From Hemerocallis citrina (Eukaryota > Streptophyta > Magnoliopsida > Asparagales > Asphodelaceae), in the NCBI GenBank assembly GCA_017893485.1, contig CM030366.1:75707227-75771226 (forward strand): a stretch of 64,000 nt of DNA, written 5' to 3'. Numbering within the stretch: the first letter of the stretch is position 1; each line of letters opens with the position of its first letter. Position numbers and translations under genes: made by a program. The notes beneath the pieces were generated by a model. The model ran no database searches, was not told where the DNA came from, and saw nothing but the letters and a program-made list of their open reading frames with translations. This document shows, piece after piece, positions 23,721-36,190 of this stretch.

Positions 23721-25752
23721 GTACAAGTGACAAATTAATCTTAAGTCTAATGTTTAATTCTATCTAGGTAGCACTTCATGCTTCCATACTTTTATTACAT
23801 GGTTGCTACATACAATCAGTTACGTTTAGGCCTAGTGATGGATTTTATAGGATGGTGTACTTAGGCATCAAGTATCAAGCAAGCAAGGTTCATGAATACG
23901 AAAATAAAGTAACAAGTTCACGAAGCAAATTTGTGAATCCACTAACAAGTTTAAGAACTACACAGTGGGTTCATGAATACAACAAGTTCATGAGCCAAGT
24001 AATGGCTTCATGAATATATCAAGATGCAACAAGTTCATGAACCTAGTAATGGAAAACACGGGCCCCCTTCCGAGTACACTTACCTATATTGTCCACTAGT
24101 ATGGTCTTTCCCTTAAATCCCGGCTTATTATTTATTATTATCATCAAGCAAGCATGAAAGTGTGCGAAATAGGTAAAGTAAAAATAAGCAAGAACATAGA
24201 ACAAGTCTAGGCTAGGTAGGATACATGTTCGAGGGTCAAAACAAATCAAAATATCAAGAACAACGAGAATTCCAAATCTGGACAGCATGATGTTGCTACA
24301 CCAAAACTGTGATTCCCGTTGCTACAAGATAGAAAATGTGGATCCGTCAGAAGGTATAGAAACTAGACTCCTGCCTAGTTCCAACGCATATAATTAAGAC
24401 AAATAAAAGTTGTAGCAATTGATGTCAAAACAGCAAACTATACAGTATTTGTGTTCAGCCAGAATTTGTAAAACTGAGTTTGTACATATGAAACAGGATT
24501 GGAACATCATTAATTAATTCTAAGAAAATTAGGGAATGTTCTCTAGGGTGTCCAGTAATAGCATGCAAAATTTCAATTCATTTACTTACTGGTAGCATAG
24601 TTCAAATTATTGTAAACCAAAGTAGTGCAGCAATTATGAATCTGTGATTACCGACACAGCAGCAGTAAAACTGCGATATCTCCTAAACCGTAACTCGGAA
24701 TTCAAAAATTTTGAATGTTATTGGCAACTAGACACTTGGGGCTACATTTCATATTCAGGACTCAAGTTCAGCTCTTGGTTTTATCGGGGTCAAAACAGCA
24801 AGCCAAGACAGGACAGAAACCAAATAAAACACTTTTTTGTATGAAATGAATCAAAATTTTACTAGTTGTGAACAAGTGTATCATCGAGGGGTTGTGACTA
24901 TTAGATCATGTGATAGATAAAGCAAAACATGAGAATATCAACGATAAACAAAGGGATTCACATTTACAAACTACTTGCAGTATTTTCAAGGAAAAGCTTG
25001 TACTAGAAAACGAAATGTACAAGAAGATACTTGCCTTAAGGACGACATGAATCCGACGAAAGAATGAGAATAACGGGATTGGATCCCGGGCGACGAACAC
25101 GATCGACACGGATCTCGATGATCAAGATGGTGATGATGATGAAGATCCGACGGTTGAGATCTAAGAGCTATGATCAAGATCATCAAGGCGATCGATGGCC
25201 CAAATTCAAAAGATCATCTCACTGTTGATGATTACCACATGGGATGCTTGGTCGACCAAGGTGGTGGCGTGGCTGTGTACGGCGTTCGCAGCATCGGGGC
25301 TAACGGCAGGGCAGAGAACGGCACAGGGATAGCGGCTAGGGGACGCGCTGGTTGCTGCGGGCCACTATAGTCGCTGCAGCGTGGGGAGGCAGGGCGGAGC
25401 GACACATGGGCTGAGGGCTGCCACTGCTCTGCTGGCATTGCTTGGGGCTGTTGGCGACAAGGGGAGACTGGCGCGGGGCTGTGTTGCTGCAGTCGTGTGG
25501 CAGAGCGTACACAACGGGGGCACATCGACGATGAGTGGGAGGACAGAGGTGGTCGTTGCGGGTAGGGGCGATGCGATGGAGGTTGTCGTGCCGCAGGAGG
25601 GAGGGGAAACCAGGGAGGAGGAGAGGTCGAGAGAAGCGATAAGCGGGAGTTAAAAGTGGGAGACGATGAACAGTGGAATAGGGGGGGTTGGTGGCTGTGT
25701 TGGGTTTGCACAGTAATAGGTTAGGGTTAATTAGGGTTAGGAGTAATTAGGT

Positions 25753-25762
25753 TTATATAGTA
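25753..25762 (-). promoter_or_regulatory. Likely TATA box of the 22995-26381 element
   Basis: The minus strand reads CTATATAAACC, followed downstream by C/T-rich sequence resembling a transcript leader. The position in the middle of the element fits a U3/R border in a long LTR. Confidence 0.45.
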
Positions 25763-25969
25763 TAGGGTTTGGGTATTTGGGTAGAAAATCCAATAGGAGA
25801 ATGGGTTAACGGGTAGGGTGATCAGGTTGGGTGTATATTTGGATATTGGGTTAAAGGGTATAATAAGAAAGAATAGGGTTTTAGGGTATTAAATCCAATA
25901 GAAAATAATTGTAAAAATATTAGATAAATTAGGGTATGTTCAGGCTAAAAAATAAACAATAATAATGAT

Positions 25970-26120
25970 AATATTAATAGTAAAAATAATAATAATGCAA
26001 ATAATAACACTAACAAAATACTACTGATAGTAACAATAATAATAATAACAATAACTATATTAATAGTTAGAATAATGATAAAATAATCATAATAATAATA
26101 ATAATAGTAATAATATAAAC
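25970..26120. repeat. AATAAT-rich low-complexity stretch
   Basis: About 150 bases of AATAATAATAAY with interruptions. No coding or structural signal beyond the simple repeat. Confidence 0.8.
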
Positions 26121-26386
26121 ATCAAAATATGGTTTGAGTCTAAAAAATTCATTGAAATCCAAATAGTAATAACATATTAGATTTGGACTAAAATATAAAT
26201 AGTCGATCATTTGAAAACGGAAAAATAAGGTTGAAATACTCCATTATTCGAAAATAAATATAATTGTACAAGAAAATATTTTAAATGTAAATTCCAAGCC
26301 GAATTTAACAAATATTGAATTTATAAATTTTAAATTCAGAAAATACACAACAAATACGTATTTATGAAAACAGGGGTTACAATCGC

Positions 26387-26650
26387 TTCTTAGCCCCTTA
26401 ATTTTCTTGTTGAGTTGGGTCTCAACTTCATTTTTATAGAGAACAAATTTCTCTATAGCTTTATCCTTACTTTTAAGTAAATATACATAGCAGTATTTTG
26501 TGCTATCATTAATGAAGGTAATAAAATATTTATTACCACCTCTTGTTTGAATCATTTTCAAATCACAAATACCAGTGTGAATCGGATCAAGAGGTTCAGT
26601 GTTTCTTTCAACACTTTAAACATTGATCTTGTTAGTTTTGCCTCAATACA
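26387..26650 (-). pseudogene. Copia M2 integrase, part right of the inserted element
   Basis: Reads IQTRGGNKYFITFINDSTKYC, then VYLLKSKDKAIEKFVLYKNEVE and KKIKGLRSD, where the insertion cuts. FINDS has Asn where the family usually has Asp. The first catalytic segment lies further right, out of frame. Confidence 0.85.
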
Positions 26651-26699
26651 AGTTTTACACTTGTGTTTGGAATCAATTTGGAATGTTGGTATGTGATTC

Positions 26700-27142
26700 A
26701 AGTTAATTAGTCTACGCAAAGTATCATAATTAACATTTCCTAGTCTATCATGTCATAAACTGGAAGACTCAAGCATATAAGTAGAAGAGCTAGCTTTATT
26801 AATATTCTTGACCATGGTCATTACATTGAGTTTGAACATTCCACCACTCATGTATCCTCTACCAACATACATTCCACTCTTCGACAAAACAAATTTGTTT
26901 GACTCAAACACTAAACGAAAACCGTGGTTATTAAGCAACGAACCAGATACCAAGTTCTTACGGATTTCAGGAACATATGCAACATTGTTCAGAGTTAGTT
27001 TCTTTTATAAGTCATCTTCAAGATCACCTTGCCTTGGCCCTTGATTTTTGAAGTAGCCGAGTTTCCCATAAACATATTCTCCCCATTCTCTAATGGTTCT
27101 AAAGTAGAGAACATACTTCTGTTGGAGCACACATGTCGAGTA
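26700..27142 (-). pseudogene. Copia M2 protease end and pre-integrase
   Basis: Readable pieces: FMGNSATSKIKGQGKVILKM from the protease C-terminal side, then VSGSLLNNHGFRLVFESNKF and GMYVGRGYMSGGMFKLNVMT. A frameshift lies near 27000, and the left piece closes before the integrase. The hAT element begins 8 bases to the right, within the codons after the protease DTGA. Confidence 0.8.
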
Positions 27143-27150
27143 GCTCCAGT

Positions 27151-28994
27151 CAGTGGCGGAGGCAGGATTTTCATCCAGCGGGAGCAAAAGAATAAAAACC
27201 ACAAATTTATAAAAGACTTTAAACATCCACCACAGAGATTTAAGATAAACCACCTACTTTTCTTGGTTAGGATAAACCACCCACAATAGAGATTTATTTG
27301 GCTGTGCAATTCATTTTTCTTGGTTACAAATTTCTGCCAACAAATGCAAATTGGGGAAACTAATGGAGAACTATTTGGTTGAAATGTCAATGATATGTAT
27401 AATATTCACAAGTGAGTGAAGTGACGATCAAAACATACACTGATACACAAGTATGAAATGTACTCACCTCAAATTGATTTCTTCTTTTATGGTAATGGGA
27501 CTGAGTGTCAATGTGTCATTGAATTCCGTAACCCACTAGCCTCCCATCTTTGATTTGAGCAGCATCAACACCTGAAAGATACACAAACAAAAACAAGCAC
27601 CCGCTCAAAGTCGCGTAGCAGTAACTCAATCAAAGAAAAATTAAATTCAAACTAATATGAAGCATTTGGGCATATACAACTTAAATTCAAAATTGAGGAA
27701 TTGAAGCAATTTTCCCTACTATATATTTATCGGAAAGGAAAGTGAAAGATAGTCACATGGCTTCAGTAGCCCTTAAACATTCCCACTCTCTCATAAGTAG
27801 GTCTTACCGAGTGTTTTAAATATCATAAGGTAGTGCATTTATTCAATCTACTCGGTCTAATCATTGTTACTTTGTTAATTAATCACTTGTTGGAAGGTGA
27901 ACAACGAGTTTGAGAGTCCCTGTTCTTTCCTCAATACACCTATAATTCGTCAATTGCTTAGCATTTCCACCCTACATCTGAAGGACTCAATTCTTGATGA
28001 GGAATAGTACTTTGTCCAAATTAATATCCAAAGCTACATTACAAGCCCACTTCTTATAGTCTCAAGAAACTTAAAAGGTGTTGCAATCAATATGATTTGG
28101 TAGCCATTTGCAACAAAGTCCCAACTCTAAGGCTCTGTTTAGCAATGCTTTTGGAGACTGCTTTAATTCTAACGGCACTTTTAGACTAAAATTTGGTATT
28201 TAGAAAACATAATTAAAAGTTGAGTACTTATTTTCAAAATTGCTATTTTTAGCCTGTTTCTTAACACACCTAAAATAGTGCATTAACATATTAAGAAAAT
28301 TTTGAAGTTATAACACTTTCCTGAGAATCATCACAACTAACTAACTAAGCTAATCGTACTTCAACACAAAAGAATAGTCGCTTGTCCTGGAAATCAGCAC
28401 AACTCAACTAATCAAAGGTGAACATTAGCTATTGTGTTATGAACACTGAAAGGAGCATCTTGCTGATTCCGAAAATTTCAAACACAAAATGGGGGAAATG
28501 AATGAGTACCTTCGTTCTGGTCTGGCTGAATAGCTACCACCTCCTCGGCTCCTCCCTTTCGACTTTGTAGCCGCGAGTTTGGGAAATGGAGGTTTGGAAA
28601 TTGGGGGATTGGATGGGGATGTAGGGTTTCGAATTCGATTGTGGTCGAAAATGAAGAGAATGAAGAGACAAAGATGATGGGGATCTAGGGTTTCGATTGT
28701 GGTAAGAGATTGAAGAGATGAAGAGAAGGGGATCTAGGGTTTTTTGGATGCGGCCGAATTTTTCAACAAATGAGGAAGAGAACTGGAGAAGAAGAGAATG
28801 AGGAGATGAAGAGGTGGACTGGAGCGGACGGGTGAAGTTTTCGTGGGCCAAAAGAGAGCGGGGAGGGGTAGTATGGGCTTTTTGGCAATTTTGAGGGGGA
28901 ACGGGAATAGAAAAAAAAAGCCCTATTACACATGGGCCTGCTGAGTCCAGGGTGAGCGGTCGCTCACCCTAGGCCAGTAGTGCCTCTGCCACTG
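27151..28994. mobile_element. Non-autonomous hAT transposon, 1.84 kb
   Basis: The ends are inverted CAGTGGCGGAGGCA / CAGTGGCAGAGGCA, flanked by an exact 8-base duplication GCTCCAGT (27143-27150 and 28995-29002). Eight-base duplications and CAGTGGCGGA ends are typical of the hAT superfamily. No transposase remains. The right part has several ATCTAGGGTTT motifs in minus-strand transcript-leader style (28620-28740). A perfect 10-bp palindromic stem (AGGGTGAGCG) lies at 28949-28970 near the right end. Confidence 0.9.
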
Positions 28995-29002
28995 GCTCCA
29001 GT

Positions 29003-30016
29003 GTCAATCCACCATTCCTTCGAGTTTGAACCTATCATATTCACCTTTGAGATCATAGTTGAGAGGTTGATATCGAAAACATCTTGAGCAATACCTTGAA
29101 TCATGTTTGCTTCTCTGTTCCTATTCTTCTTGGTAGTCTGCATTCAATAGATTTGTGACCCATCTTGTCACAATTGAAGCACTTGCCTTGAAACTTCGGC
29201 TTCTTGGAGATTCTTCCCTTAGGCCCCAACTTGGGACCCTTGTTGTAGTGCTTGTTGGAACGTTGTTTATGTTCCACTATATTTTCCTTGGCCGCATGAC
29301 TGATGACTCTAACCTTTTTAGATCTTCTATTGTCTTCTTCAATACGAAACCTGATAATGAGATCTTCAATGCCCATTTCTTTTCGCTTATGCTTTAGGTA
29401 ATTCTTAAAGTCTTTCCAACCTAGCGGTAATTTTTTAATTATACATGCTACTTGTAAACTTTCACTTAAGTTCATACCTTCAGCATGAATCTCATGCAAG
29501 ATCAGTTGTATTTCTTGAACTTGACTGATTACTATCTTAGAATCTACCATTTTATAGTCTAGGAAGCGACCCATAATGAATTTCATGGTGTCGGCATCCT
29601 CAGTTTTATACTTATGATCTAGTGATTCCCAAAGTTCTTTAGCAGTTCTTTTTCAATGTATACATTATACAAAGAATCGTCTAATCCGTTCATTTTGTAA
29701 TTCCTACATAAGTAATCAACATTTTTCCAAGCATCCACAGCGGTAATGACTTGGTTATCTTGCTCATCTTTCTTATGATTTGGAGCTTCTTCGTTCAAGA
29801 ATCTTGCAAGATTCAATGTGGTCAGATCATCTTCTATTTGCACTTTTTGAAATTCTACCCGTTGAACTTCTCAGGTTTCTCTCCATGGGAGACTGAGACA
29901 GGTACAACGGTTGGCATTGACACTCGTGCCGCAGCAGCAGTCGGTACTTGCGTCGTATCAACAACTGACACTTGGACAGTTTCAGACACAACAACATTCT
30001 CCGATGTAGTAGTCAT
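29003..30016 (-). pseudogene. Copia M2 gag and start of protease
   Basis: The gag ATG is at 30016 on the minus strand, with a Thr/Val-rich start, then SVSHGEKPEKFNG and a TAG stop. The frame 29843-29619 has VITAVDAWKNVDYLCRNYKMNGL. The frame 29586-29101 has [19 protein letters not shown], the intact zinc knuckle [14 protein letters not shown], and Arg-rich text. The protease Trp-Trp and DTGA codons straddle the hAT insertion at 29003. At least three breaks. Confidence 0.82.
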
Positions 30017-30125
30017 TTCGATTCAGAAAAATACACAACACGAGTGTAAGTTTTCCAGATTAAAGAAAAAAGAAAAGAAGTGCCTCAAAATCAGAAATCA
30101 AGAAAATCAGAGACTGTTTTAAGTT
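30017..30125 (-). other. 5' leader of copia M2
   Basis: A short leader between the 5' LTR and gag. Bases next to the LTR (minus strand CTAACTTAAAAC) do not match the common initiator-Met primer site. Confidence 0.5.
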
Positions 30126-30780
30126 AGTTACAGAATTTGTTTACAATAAAACCAACTTTTTCAATATTTATACTATTTGTTACAACTTTGATTACAAAAG
30201 TTTGGCATAAAACAAAACGATTGAGAGACACAAAAACTAGAGAGGGAGGAGAGAAATAAAACCAATAAAGTGAAATGAAAAGGAAAATATTAAATCAAAC
30301 CGATTTGATGCTGAGGCTTGTGTAGCACACAATCTCCTTAAAACAGTTTTCGCTTCGTCCGGGTGCTGGAGGTAATTGAGGCGCCTGTCTTTCAAGATGC
30401 AATGACAAAGAGGGTTCACGTAGTTACCGCGTAACGCTCTCGAACTAGCAGCGTCAGAACTCTATCACCATACTGAATGGACTCAGCGAACGGAACAGGA
30501 CAGAAAAGAACAAAGAGAAAGAGGAGAAATTTTTCTGTGCAGGGTAAAAAGAGAGGGTGGGGGGGGGGGGGGTGGGCTCTATATATAGATTAAGGGTTAT
30601 AGACTTGTAACGGCAGACAAAGCTATGAATGCCTTCAGTGTAACGTCATACAATGTATTGAATGCGTACACTATAATGACAGACAGAAGTCAATGCCCTA
30701 AATGCCATATTGTAATTGCAGACAAAATGTTTACAATGTCTGCAGTCAATGCCCTAAATGCCATATTGTAACTGCAGACA
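30126..30780 (-). repeat. 5' LTR of copia M2, outer end missing
   Basis: Matches 19072-19650 or so of the other LTR including the TATA box (near 30578), the poly-G run and the GGCAGACA minisatellite. Beyond 30780 the match stops, about 480 bp short of the expected TGTTAGAAAA start. The upstream U3 has therefore been deleted. Confidence 0.82.
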
Positions 30781-31075
30781 GTTAACAAATGTATATTTTT
30801 TAAAGTAATATAAAGAGTAAGATGAGAGAGTTTGAGTTGTACGTGTAATGCATGTGAATTGATAGATTTAAATAAAGTAGATAATGAGAGAGTTGGAGTT
30901 GCACGTGCAATGCACGTATGGTGGTAGATTTACAAATGACACTAAGACCTTCTCCCATTATAAAATTAGAGATTGATATAGATAATACTCAACCTCTTCA
31001 TATTCCATACTCAACCTACACAATACTCAACCTTTCCATCTTCCTATTCTTGATCCTATTCCTACTGACTCTTCA
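30781..31075. other. Spacer with a tandem pair of 62-bp repeats
   Basis: GATGAGAGAGTTTGAGTTG at about 30822 and ATAATGAGAGAGTTGGAGTTG at about 30881 begin two related units. Each is followed by a near-palindrome, ACGTGTAATGCATGTG and GCACGTGCAATGCACGTA. The right part repeats ATACTCAACCT three times. No gene. Confidence 0.6.
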
Positions 31076-32930
31076 TGTAACACCCCGCGAAATAAAATGA
31101 TTTATTTTGCATTATTAAATAGTATTATATTGGTAAAGTTGACTATTTTGACTATTTTCTTGAAATTGCAATTTTGCACGTGCAACACACATGCAGAGTT
31201 AGGAAATTTTGAATTCTTAAAATTTTATGGTTAATGATTGATTTTACTCATTTATTTATGATATTTTAATTTTCAGATTTATTTGAATTTATTTGACTAT
31301 TTTATGAATTTCTCAATTTCACACGTGCAAATATTTTTTGGTGCAAATCTCCAATTTTAAATTTCTGGATACATTATCCTATATATAATTAAGTATATCC
31401 TAATTTTTGGGATTTTTATAAATAATTCGAAGGAGATGGGCTTTTATGTAAAAGCCGATTTGGATCTCAAACAAATAATGAAAGTTAGCTTTGTTGATTT
31501 TTGGGCTGTCCATGGTCATCATTGAAAATAAAATCTATTTAAATTTTATTTAGAGTTGATTTGGTAAAGATTTAAACAAATATGGCATTTTTGCAAATAT
31601 GAAATTTAGGTTGGATCTTGTGCAAATGTCTTTCTTGGAAATTAAATTTAGAAATTTTAATTGAAAAATCTAATATGTATTAGTAGATATTATTTCTGAA
31701 TTTTCTGGATTTTTCGAATATTATTTGACCTATTTGCAAATATTATAAAAAAGAGGGACTTTTGTGCAAAATTACCACTTAGAGTGAAAACTCCAGGTTT
31801 CCAGATTTTTGGGCTGAGCATGATGCCTAGTCAACTCAGAGGTAAAGAGTTTACTCTTTGTTTCAATAAATTTGGTTTATTTTGCAAGTTTTGATAAAGA
31901 AGGGTCTTTTTGCAAAATTGCCACTTATAGGGCAAAAAGTACAATTTCGTTTTTCTGAATTTTTACAACAGTGCTGGCTAGATCTGGAGTGTTGGTTTTG
32001 TTTTTAAATACAAATTGAATTGGTTATATCTAATTTCCAAGTATAAGGATTTATATATGTAAAGATATATTTAAAAGAGATACGTTGCAAATCTACTTAC
32101 AAACCCTAAAAACCCTATTTCCGGCCTATTAAAGGTGAGGTGCAGCCGTCTCTTTGCTGCACTACACAAAGGGATTTCTTTATTATTATTTTCTTGGAGT
32201 TTCAAAGCGAGGATCTTGGTTTTCTTTTGAAAGGAGAGATTTTCTTATTTTCATTATTATCTTCGATTGATTCTTCAATAAGGTGAGTGACATATGTTTG
32301 ATTTCTTATTGTTGTATGCATATTGTATGTGATTATTTTTCTATTAGAAAGCATGTTAGGGGATTGTATGATAATGGATGAACAAAAGATTGAATCTTTT
32401 CATGAGACTATGCTATGGATGATTAAACTTTTATATAGATGATTTGAAATTTGTTAAGAACCTAATAGAAATCATGGGTATGTTGATTTCTTCCATAATC
32501 TTGCTGTTTTGAACATACACTAATGAGTTTGTATGATGTTACTGCAAAAAAGTGAACAAACTTGATCTTTATTGTATGTATATATATATATATATATATG
32601 ATCTGTTGGAGTGTTTTTGATGAGTAAACTTGATTATTTACATGTATAAATGCTTGCATTCATGGGCAAACTGATGTAGGAGGTTGTGTGGAGGTTTAAC
32701 AAAATTTAAGAGGGGTTTTGGTTCAAAAGAAATCAAGTTTCGATGTTTTGAAGAAGGTTGAAGATTTCGGGTCTGACTAGGTACAGCCGAAATTGGGTTT
32801 TGTGATTTTTTTTAATGAAGTTTTCGAATGAGATTTGATTTGTTTTGATACTAAGGTTGTTTTGAACATCATACTACTTATTAATTGATGAGTTTTGATG
32901 CTTTTACTGATACAAACATGCACACATATA

Positions 32931-32969
<39 letters not shown>

Positions 32970-32971
32970 GT

Positions 32972-33134
32972 AAAAGGGATATGAGCAACTTGCTCATTTA
33001 GTAAATGAGCAATTGATTATGTGGCATGCATGTGATACATTGGACAACTAACCCTTTTAATGATTTTTCAATCACATGTATGCCACATCATCATTTGCTT
33101 ATTTACTAAATGAGCAAGTTGCTCATATCCCTTT

Positions 33135-33135
<1 letters not shown>
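32972..33135. mobile_element. Foldback MITE, 164 bp, next to TA microsatellites
   Basis: Arms of about 65 bases (AAAAGGGATATGAGCAACTT at each end, inverted) with a short unpaired centre. The left flank is a (TA)n run at 32936-32967, and a second (TA)n starts 18 bases to the right. Unrelated in sequence to the MITE at 1757. Confidence 0.85.
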
Positions 33136-33274
<139 letters not shown>

Positions 33275-33630
33275 ATTGAGTATTTGTGTGTTTTGTGAAG
33301 TTTTAATTTGAATCCTGATTATTTTTGTACTAAGATTGAATCAGATATTGTACTCCTTCAATATGATGAGTTAAAAATGCTATAACTGAAGCTTAAACCC
33401 TTATATGAATACATATATATGTATATAGTGGCTGTTTTGAAGATTTTAATCAAATTTGCTCTAGTATGATCTTAAAGCGATTTTGATGTATTTTATAAAC
33501 TCATATATGTTGTACAAGTCATATTTTAGCATCTCAAGAAATTGGTTTTTTAAATTTAAGATTTTACAAAGAACTATGCATGTATTAGTAAAACATGAAC
33601 GAAATTTCAAAACTGCAACCTGTTATAATT

Positions 33631-33862
33631 GACAGTCGACCGTATTAAAGTTGACAGTCGACTGTCAGTTATTGAATTTCGGATTTTGTTTGCCATAACA
33701 GTCGACCGCTTCGTCTTTGAACTGAAGTCGACAGTCGACTGTCAGTTCTTGAGTTTCGAATTTTCGCAGGACAGTCGACTGTCACTGTCCTGGCTGATGG
33801 GTTTTCTTAAGTTTCGAATTTTCACAGGACAGTCGACCAGCCATTTTCGACAGTTGACTGTC
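33631..33862. repeat. Cluster of GACAGTCGACTGTC palindromes
   Basis: Three perfect copies of the 14-base palindrome (33653, 33730, 33770), one with a single mismatch (33849) and three half or partial copies (33631, 33697, 33828) occur within 232 bases. Two copies are preceded by TT or contain TTGAC, the core of plant W-boxes. A partly repeated GAGTTTCGAATTTTCRCAGG lies between the copies, so local duplication contributed. Confidence 0.9.
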
Positions 33863-34550
33863 ATTGTTCTGGCTGATGGATTTTTTGAGTTTTCTGATGT
33901 TTTCTTTAAACAGTTATTTTTTCGATATTATGAATTATTAATCTTCTATTTAGATGATGTTTTGCTACATATTACAATATTTTACAAAGAATTGTATTTT
34001 GTTTATAATAGAATTTAAACTTGTATTTCTACAACTTCATATAGTAAAATATATATGTTTTCTTTGAAGTAATTGATGTTTTGTGGTATTCTGTGATTTC
34101 AAAATATGATTCCCAGTTATTTAATGGATTTAATATTTTATTTCATTTCTGGAATTTTACGAGTATATTAAATGAAATTGGATTTTGTTGATTTAAGAAA
34201 TTTCTGTTATATAAACGTTTTGATGATGGAATTATGAGTTTTATTGAAAGATTTGGTATTGATGGTTGAGTTGTGAATCTCTAGGAGTTGAGTGGGAGTC
34301 CTGTGAACCAGCAGATGAGATTTTGTGGATTTAGACCAGTGGGGTCTTGGGATTGTTGTTGTGAAATTAAGTCCGACAGGATACACTAATTTTGGAGAGG
34401 GGAGTTTGTGTCTTTAATAATAACTAACTTAAGAACAGACACTAGTGGAGATGTGATGAAACTTGGAAAATATAAGTATATGCTCTTGGGTTTAGGTCCA
34501 ACGGATGAGTTCCAGGACTGTGTATTGTTCTATCTCGAGAGGACATTTGT

Positions 34551-34770
34551 ATGTTCGCGTGTCGAGGGTCTGCAGGCCTATTCACGGAGCATGCAGGGTG
34601 CATTCACGTGTCGAGGGTCGGCGGGCCTATTCACGGGCTGTACCTGGTGTATTTGCACATCGAGGGCCTCGCAAGCCTATTCGTGGGGTACATGGCAAGG
34701 AGGTGATTGTCCAATTTTTTAGCTATTCTTACATAATACTTGCGCGTCGAGGGTTGTGATGCCTATTCGC
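34551..34770 (+). repeat. GTGTCGAGGGTC minisatellite
   Basis: Four units of GCGTGTCGAGGGTC..GGCCTATTCRCGG at about 34556, 34606, 34656 and 34742, with spacing near 50 bases for the first three. Open frames across it are products of the repeat. Confidence 0.85.
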
Positions 34771-35195
34771 GGAGTATTCTGGATCTTGTTTCCATCACCG
34801 TAGTAGGATTAGTTGCATAACGAGGAATTTAACTCTATCAAGTGGAGAACGTTAAGGGCTTGCACCGGACCTATGTAGAGTGGGATGCATAGAATCCGAC
34901 CAGTATGCATTAGAGAGCCAGCATATAGCACTGGTGTTTTCTTGACTTGGTTTTATGCATGTTATTTTCTATTTCCCTACACTTGACACATAGTTTAGTT
35001 TCACTTGATGTTTTCATGTTTTATTTATTGTTATTTCTTATTCCATTCGTTCCTATTATTGATACATGTTGTTTATGACTTTATCCTTTATGTTTTATTT
35101 ATGTTGCTTTTCTTTTGATGTCACTCACACCGTTATAGCTGACCCCTGTAGTTTTAGGGGTTAGGATTATCTCTAACCTCATATTTTATAGGTAT

Positions 35196-35779
35196 TGATA
35201 TGGCTAAAAATGAGATTAAATTGGGATCGTTCAAATCAGACACGGATCTTAAAGCTCAGGGGCAAAACGGTAATTTCACCTACAAACGGGTCTGAAATGG
35301 AAACTGGGTCTTTCTTCAAAGCCCAATAACCCATAAACGGATCTGTCTTACTGGGTACGGGTCCCAACCCGTTACAAACCAGTTCAGAAGGATAAAGAAG
35401 AATTCAGATTCATAATTATTCCGAAGAAGTGATCTTAACCGCTTCTATCCATTCATACCGGGAAGTAGAGATATGTTCTTATCTCGAAATGGATCCCTAA
35501 GGCGACTATAAAAACCCCTCTCCCCTCACCATAAGAAGGTAATCAATACTTTTCCAATAAAAGCTCTTTCTTAATCATTCAGATTACTGACAAGAGCGTC
35601 GGAGGGTGCACCGCCGGGATCCATCCCAGTGTTTTGCACTTTTTGCAGGTTCGCGGCAACGACAAGAGACCAGGTCAAAAAGTTGGTGAAGGTCAACAGG
35701 TCAACAGTTTTGCTTTATCATTTTCTCCAAGAATCCACAAATTCATCTGTTTGCTCCCACACCAAAATCAGCAGCAACA
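35196..35779 (+). repeat. 5' LTR of gypsy B
   Basis: Begins TGATATGGCTAAAAATGAG and ends CAGCAGCAACA. It aligns along its length with the LTRs of gypsy A, with frequent differences. TATAAAAA at 35507 and AATAAA near 35559 are the likely promoter and poly(A) signals. Confidence 0.88.
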
Positions 35780-35782
35780 GAT

Positions 35783-35799
35783 TGGCACCATCTGTGGGA
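35783..35799 (+). other. Primer-binding site of gypsy B
   Basis: TGGCACCATCTGTGGGA begins three bases after the LTR. It differs by two transitions from the site of gypsy A (TGGCGCCGTCTGTGGGA), both at CG dinucleotides. Confidence 0.8.
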
Positions 35800-35849
35800 A
35801 CCGAAAAAGCAACCCGACCTAACTTCATCAGCGATACTAGTTTCAAGCC

Positions 35850-36190
35850 ATGCATCCAAAACAGAAGGGGAAGGCAGCGGTCTCCAACCGAAGAACCACT
35901 TCTCTTCCTCCTCCCCCTCCTCCAGCTCAAGGTGCTCCTCCTAAACAGGCCCCTCCAGGGTCTCGGGGGGCTGCCCAGGGGGGCTCCCGTCGGAATCATC
36001 CGAAGCAACATCCTCCTCATGACCATGTCGCGGGTCCCAATCCTTCAGTTGAATCTATGGCTTCTCAAAGCCTCCCGAGCGGGATCTTCGTCAAGTGATT
36101 GCCAACCGCCAAAAGGGGGTCGACCTCAGAACTCGCCTGAATGGATGGCGAGCCCTTGGTGGAGTCCATCAACCTGAGCACCCAGGGGCC
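35850..36190 (+). pseudogene. Gypsy B gag, N-terminal part
   Basis: The ATG at 35850 reads MHPKQKGKAAVSNRRTTS then a Pro/Gln/Gly-rich stretch, like the N-terminus of gypsy A's gag. ESMASQ corresponds to DSMASH of A. A frameshift near 36060 moves the rest (VIANRQKGVDLRTRLN) to another frame. The inserted element at 36196 then separates it from the remaining gag. Confidence 0.75.

Larger units (their letters stand above)
22995..26381 (-). mobile_element. Solo-LTR-like element, 3.4 kb, inserted in M2 integrase
   Basis: On the + strand it starts TGTCACGCCCCG and ends GGGGTTACA, flanked by GTCGC and ATCGC, a 5-base duplication with one mismatch. There is no coding sequence for any transposon protein. 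Read on the minus strand it has a TATA box near 25760 followed by C/T-rich leader-like sequence, as in a long LTR. Long LTRs of plant Ty3/gypsy elements of Del/Tekay type have this length and such ends, so a solo LTR left by LTR-LTR recombination is the best explanation. A non-autonomous element of unknown type is the alternative. Confidence 0.65.
19072..30780 (-). mobile_element. Ty1/copia retrotransposon M2, split by two insertions
   Basis: The left LTR (19072-20210) and the right LTR (30126-30780, truncated) share long stretches. Between them, on the minus strand, lie gag (30016 leftward), protease, integrase, RT and RNase H. A 3.4-kb solo-LTR-like element interrupts integrase at the RSD|RGGEY junction, and a hAT element interrupts the protease DTGA region. 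Removing both leaves about 6.5 kb. Gag, linker and RNase H text is close to that of copia M1, so the two belong to one lineage. No target duplication is visible because the outer end of the right LTR is missing. Confidence 0.9.

Noticed and set aside
25719..25860. Several TTAGGG / TTTAGGG-like motifs suggesting interstitial telomere repeat
   Set aside because: The motifs are scattered, not tandem, and lie in a leader-like GT-rich stretch of an LTR-like element.
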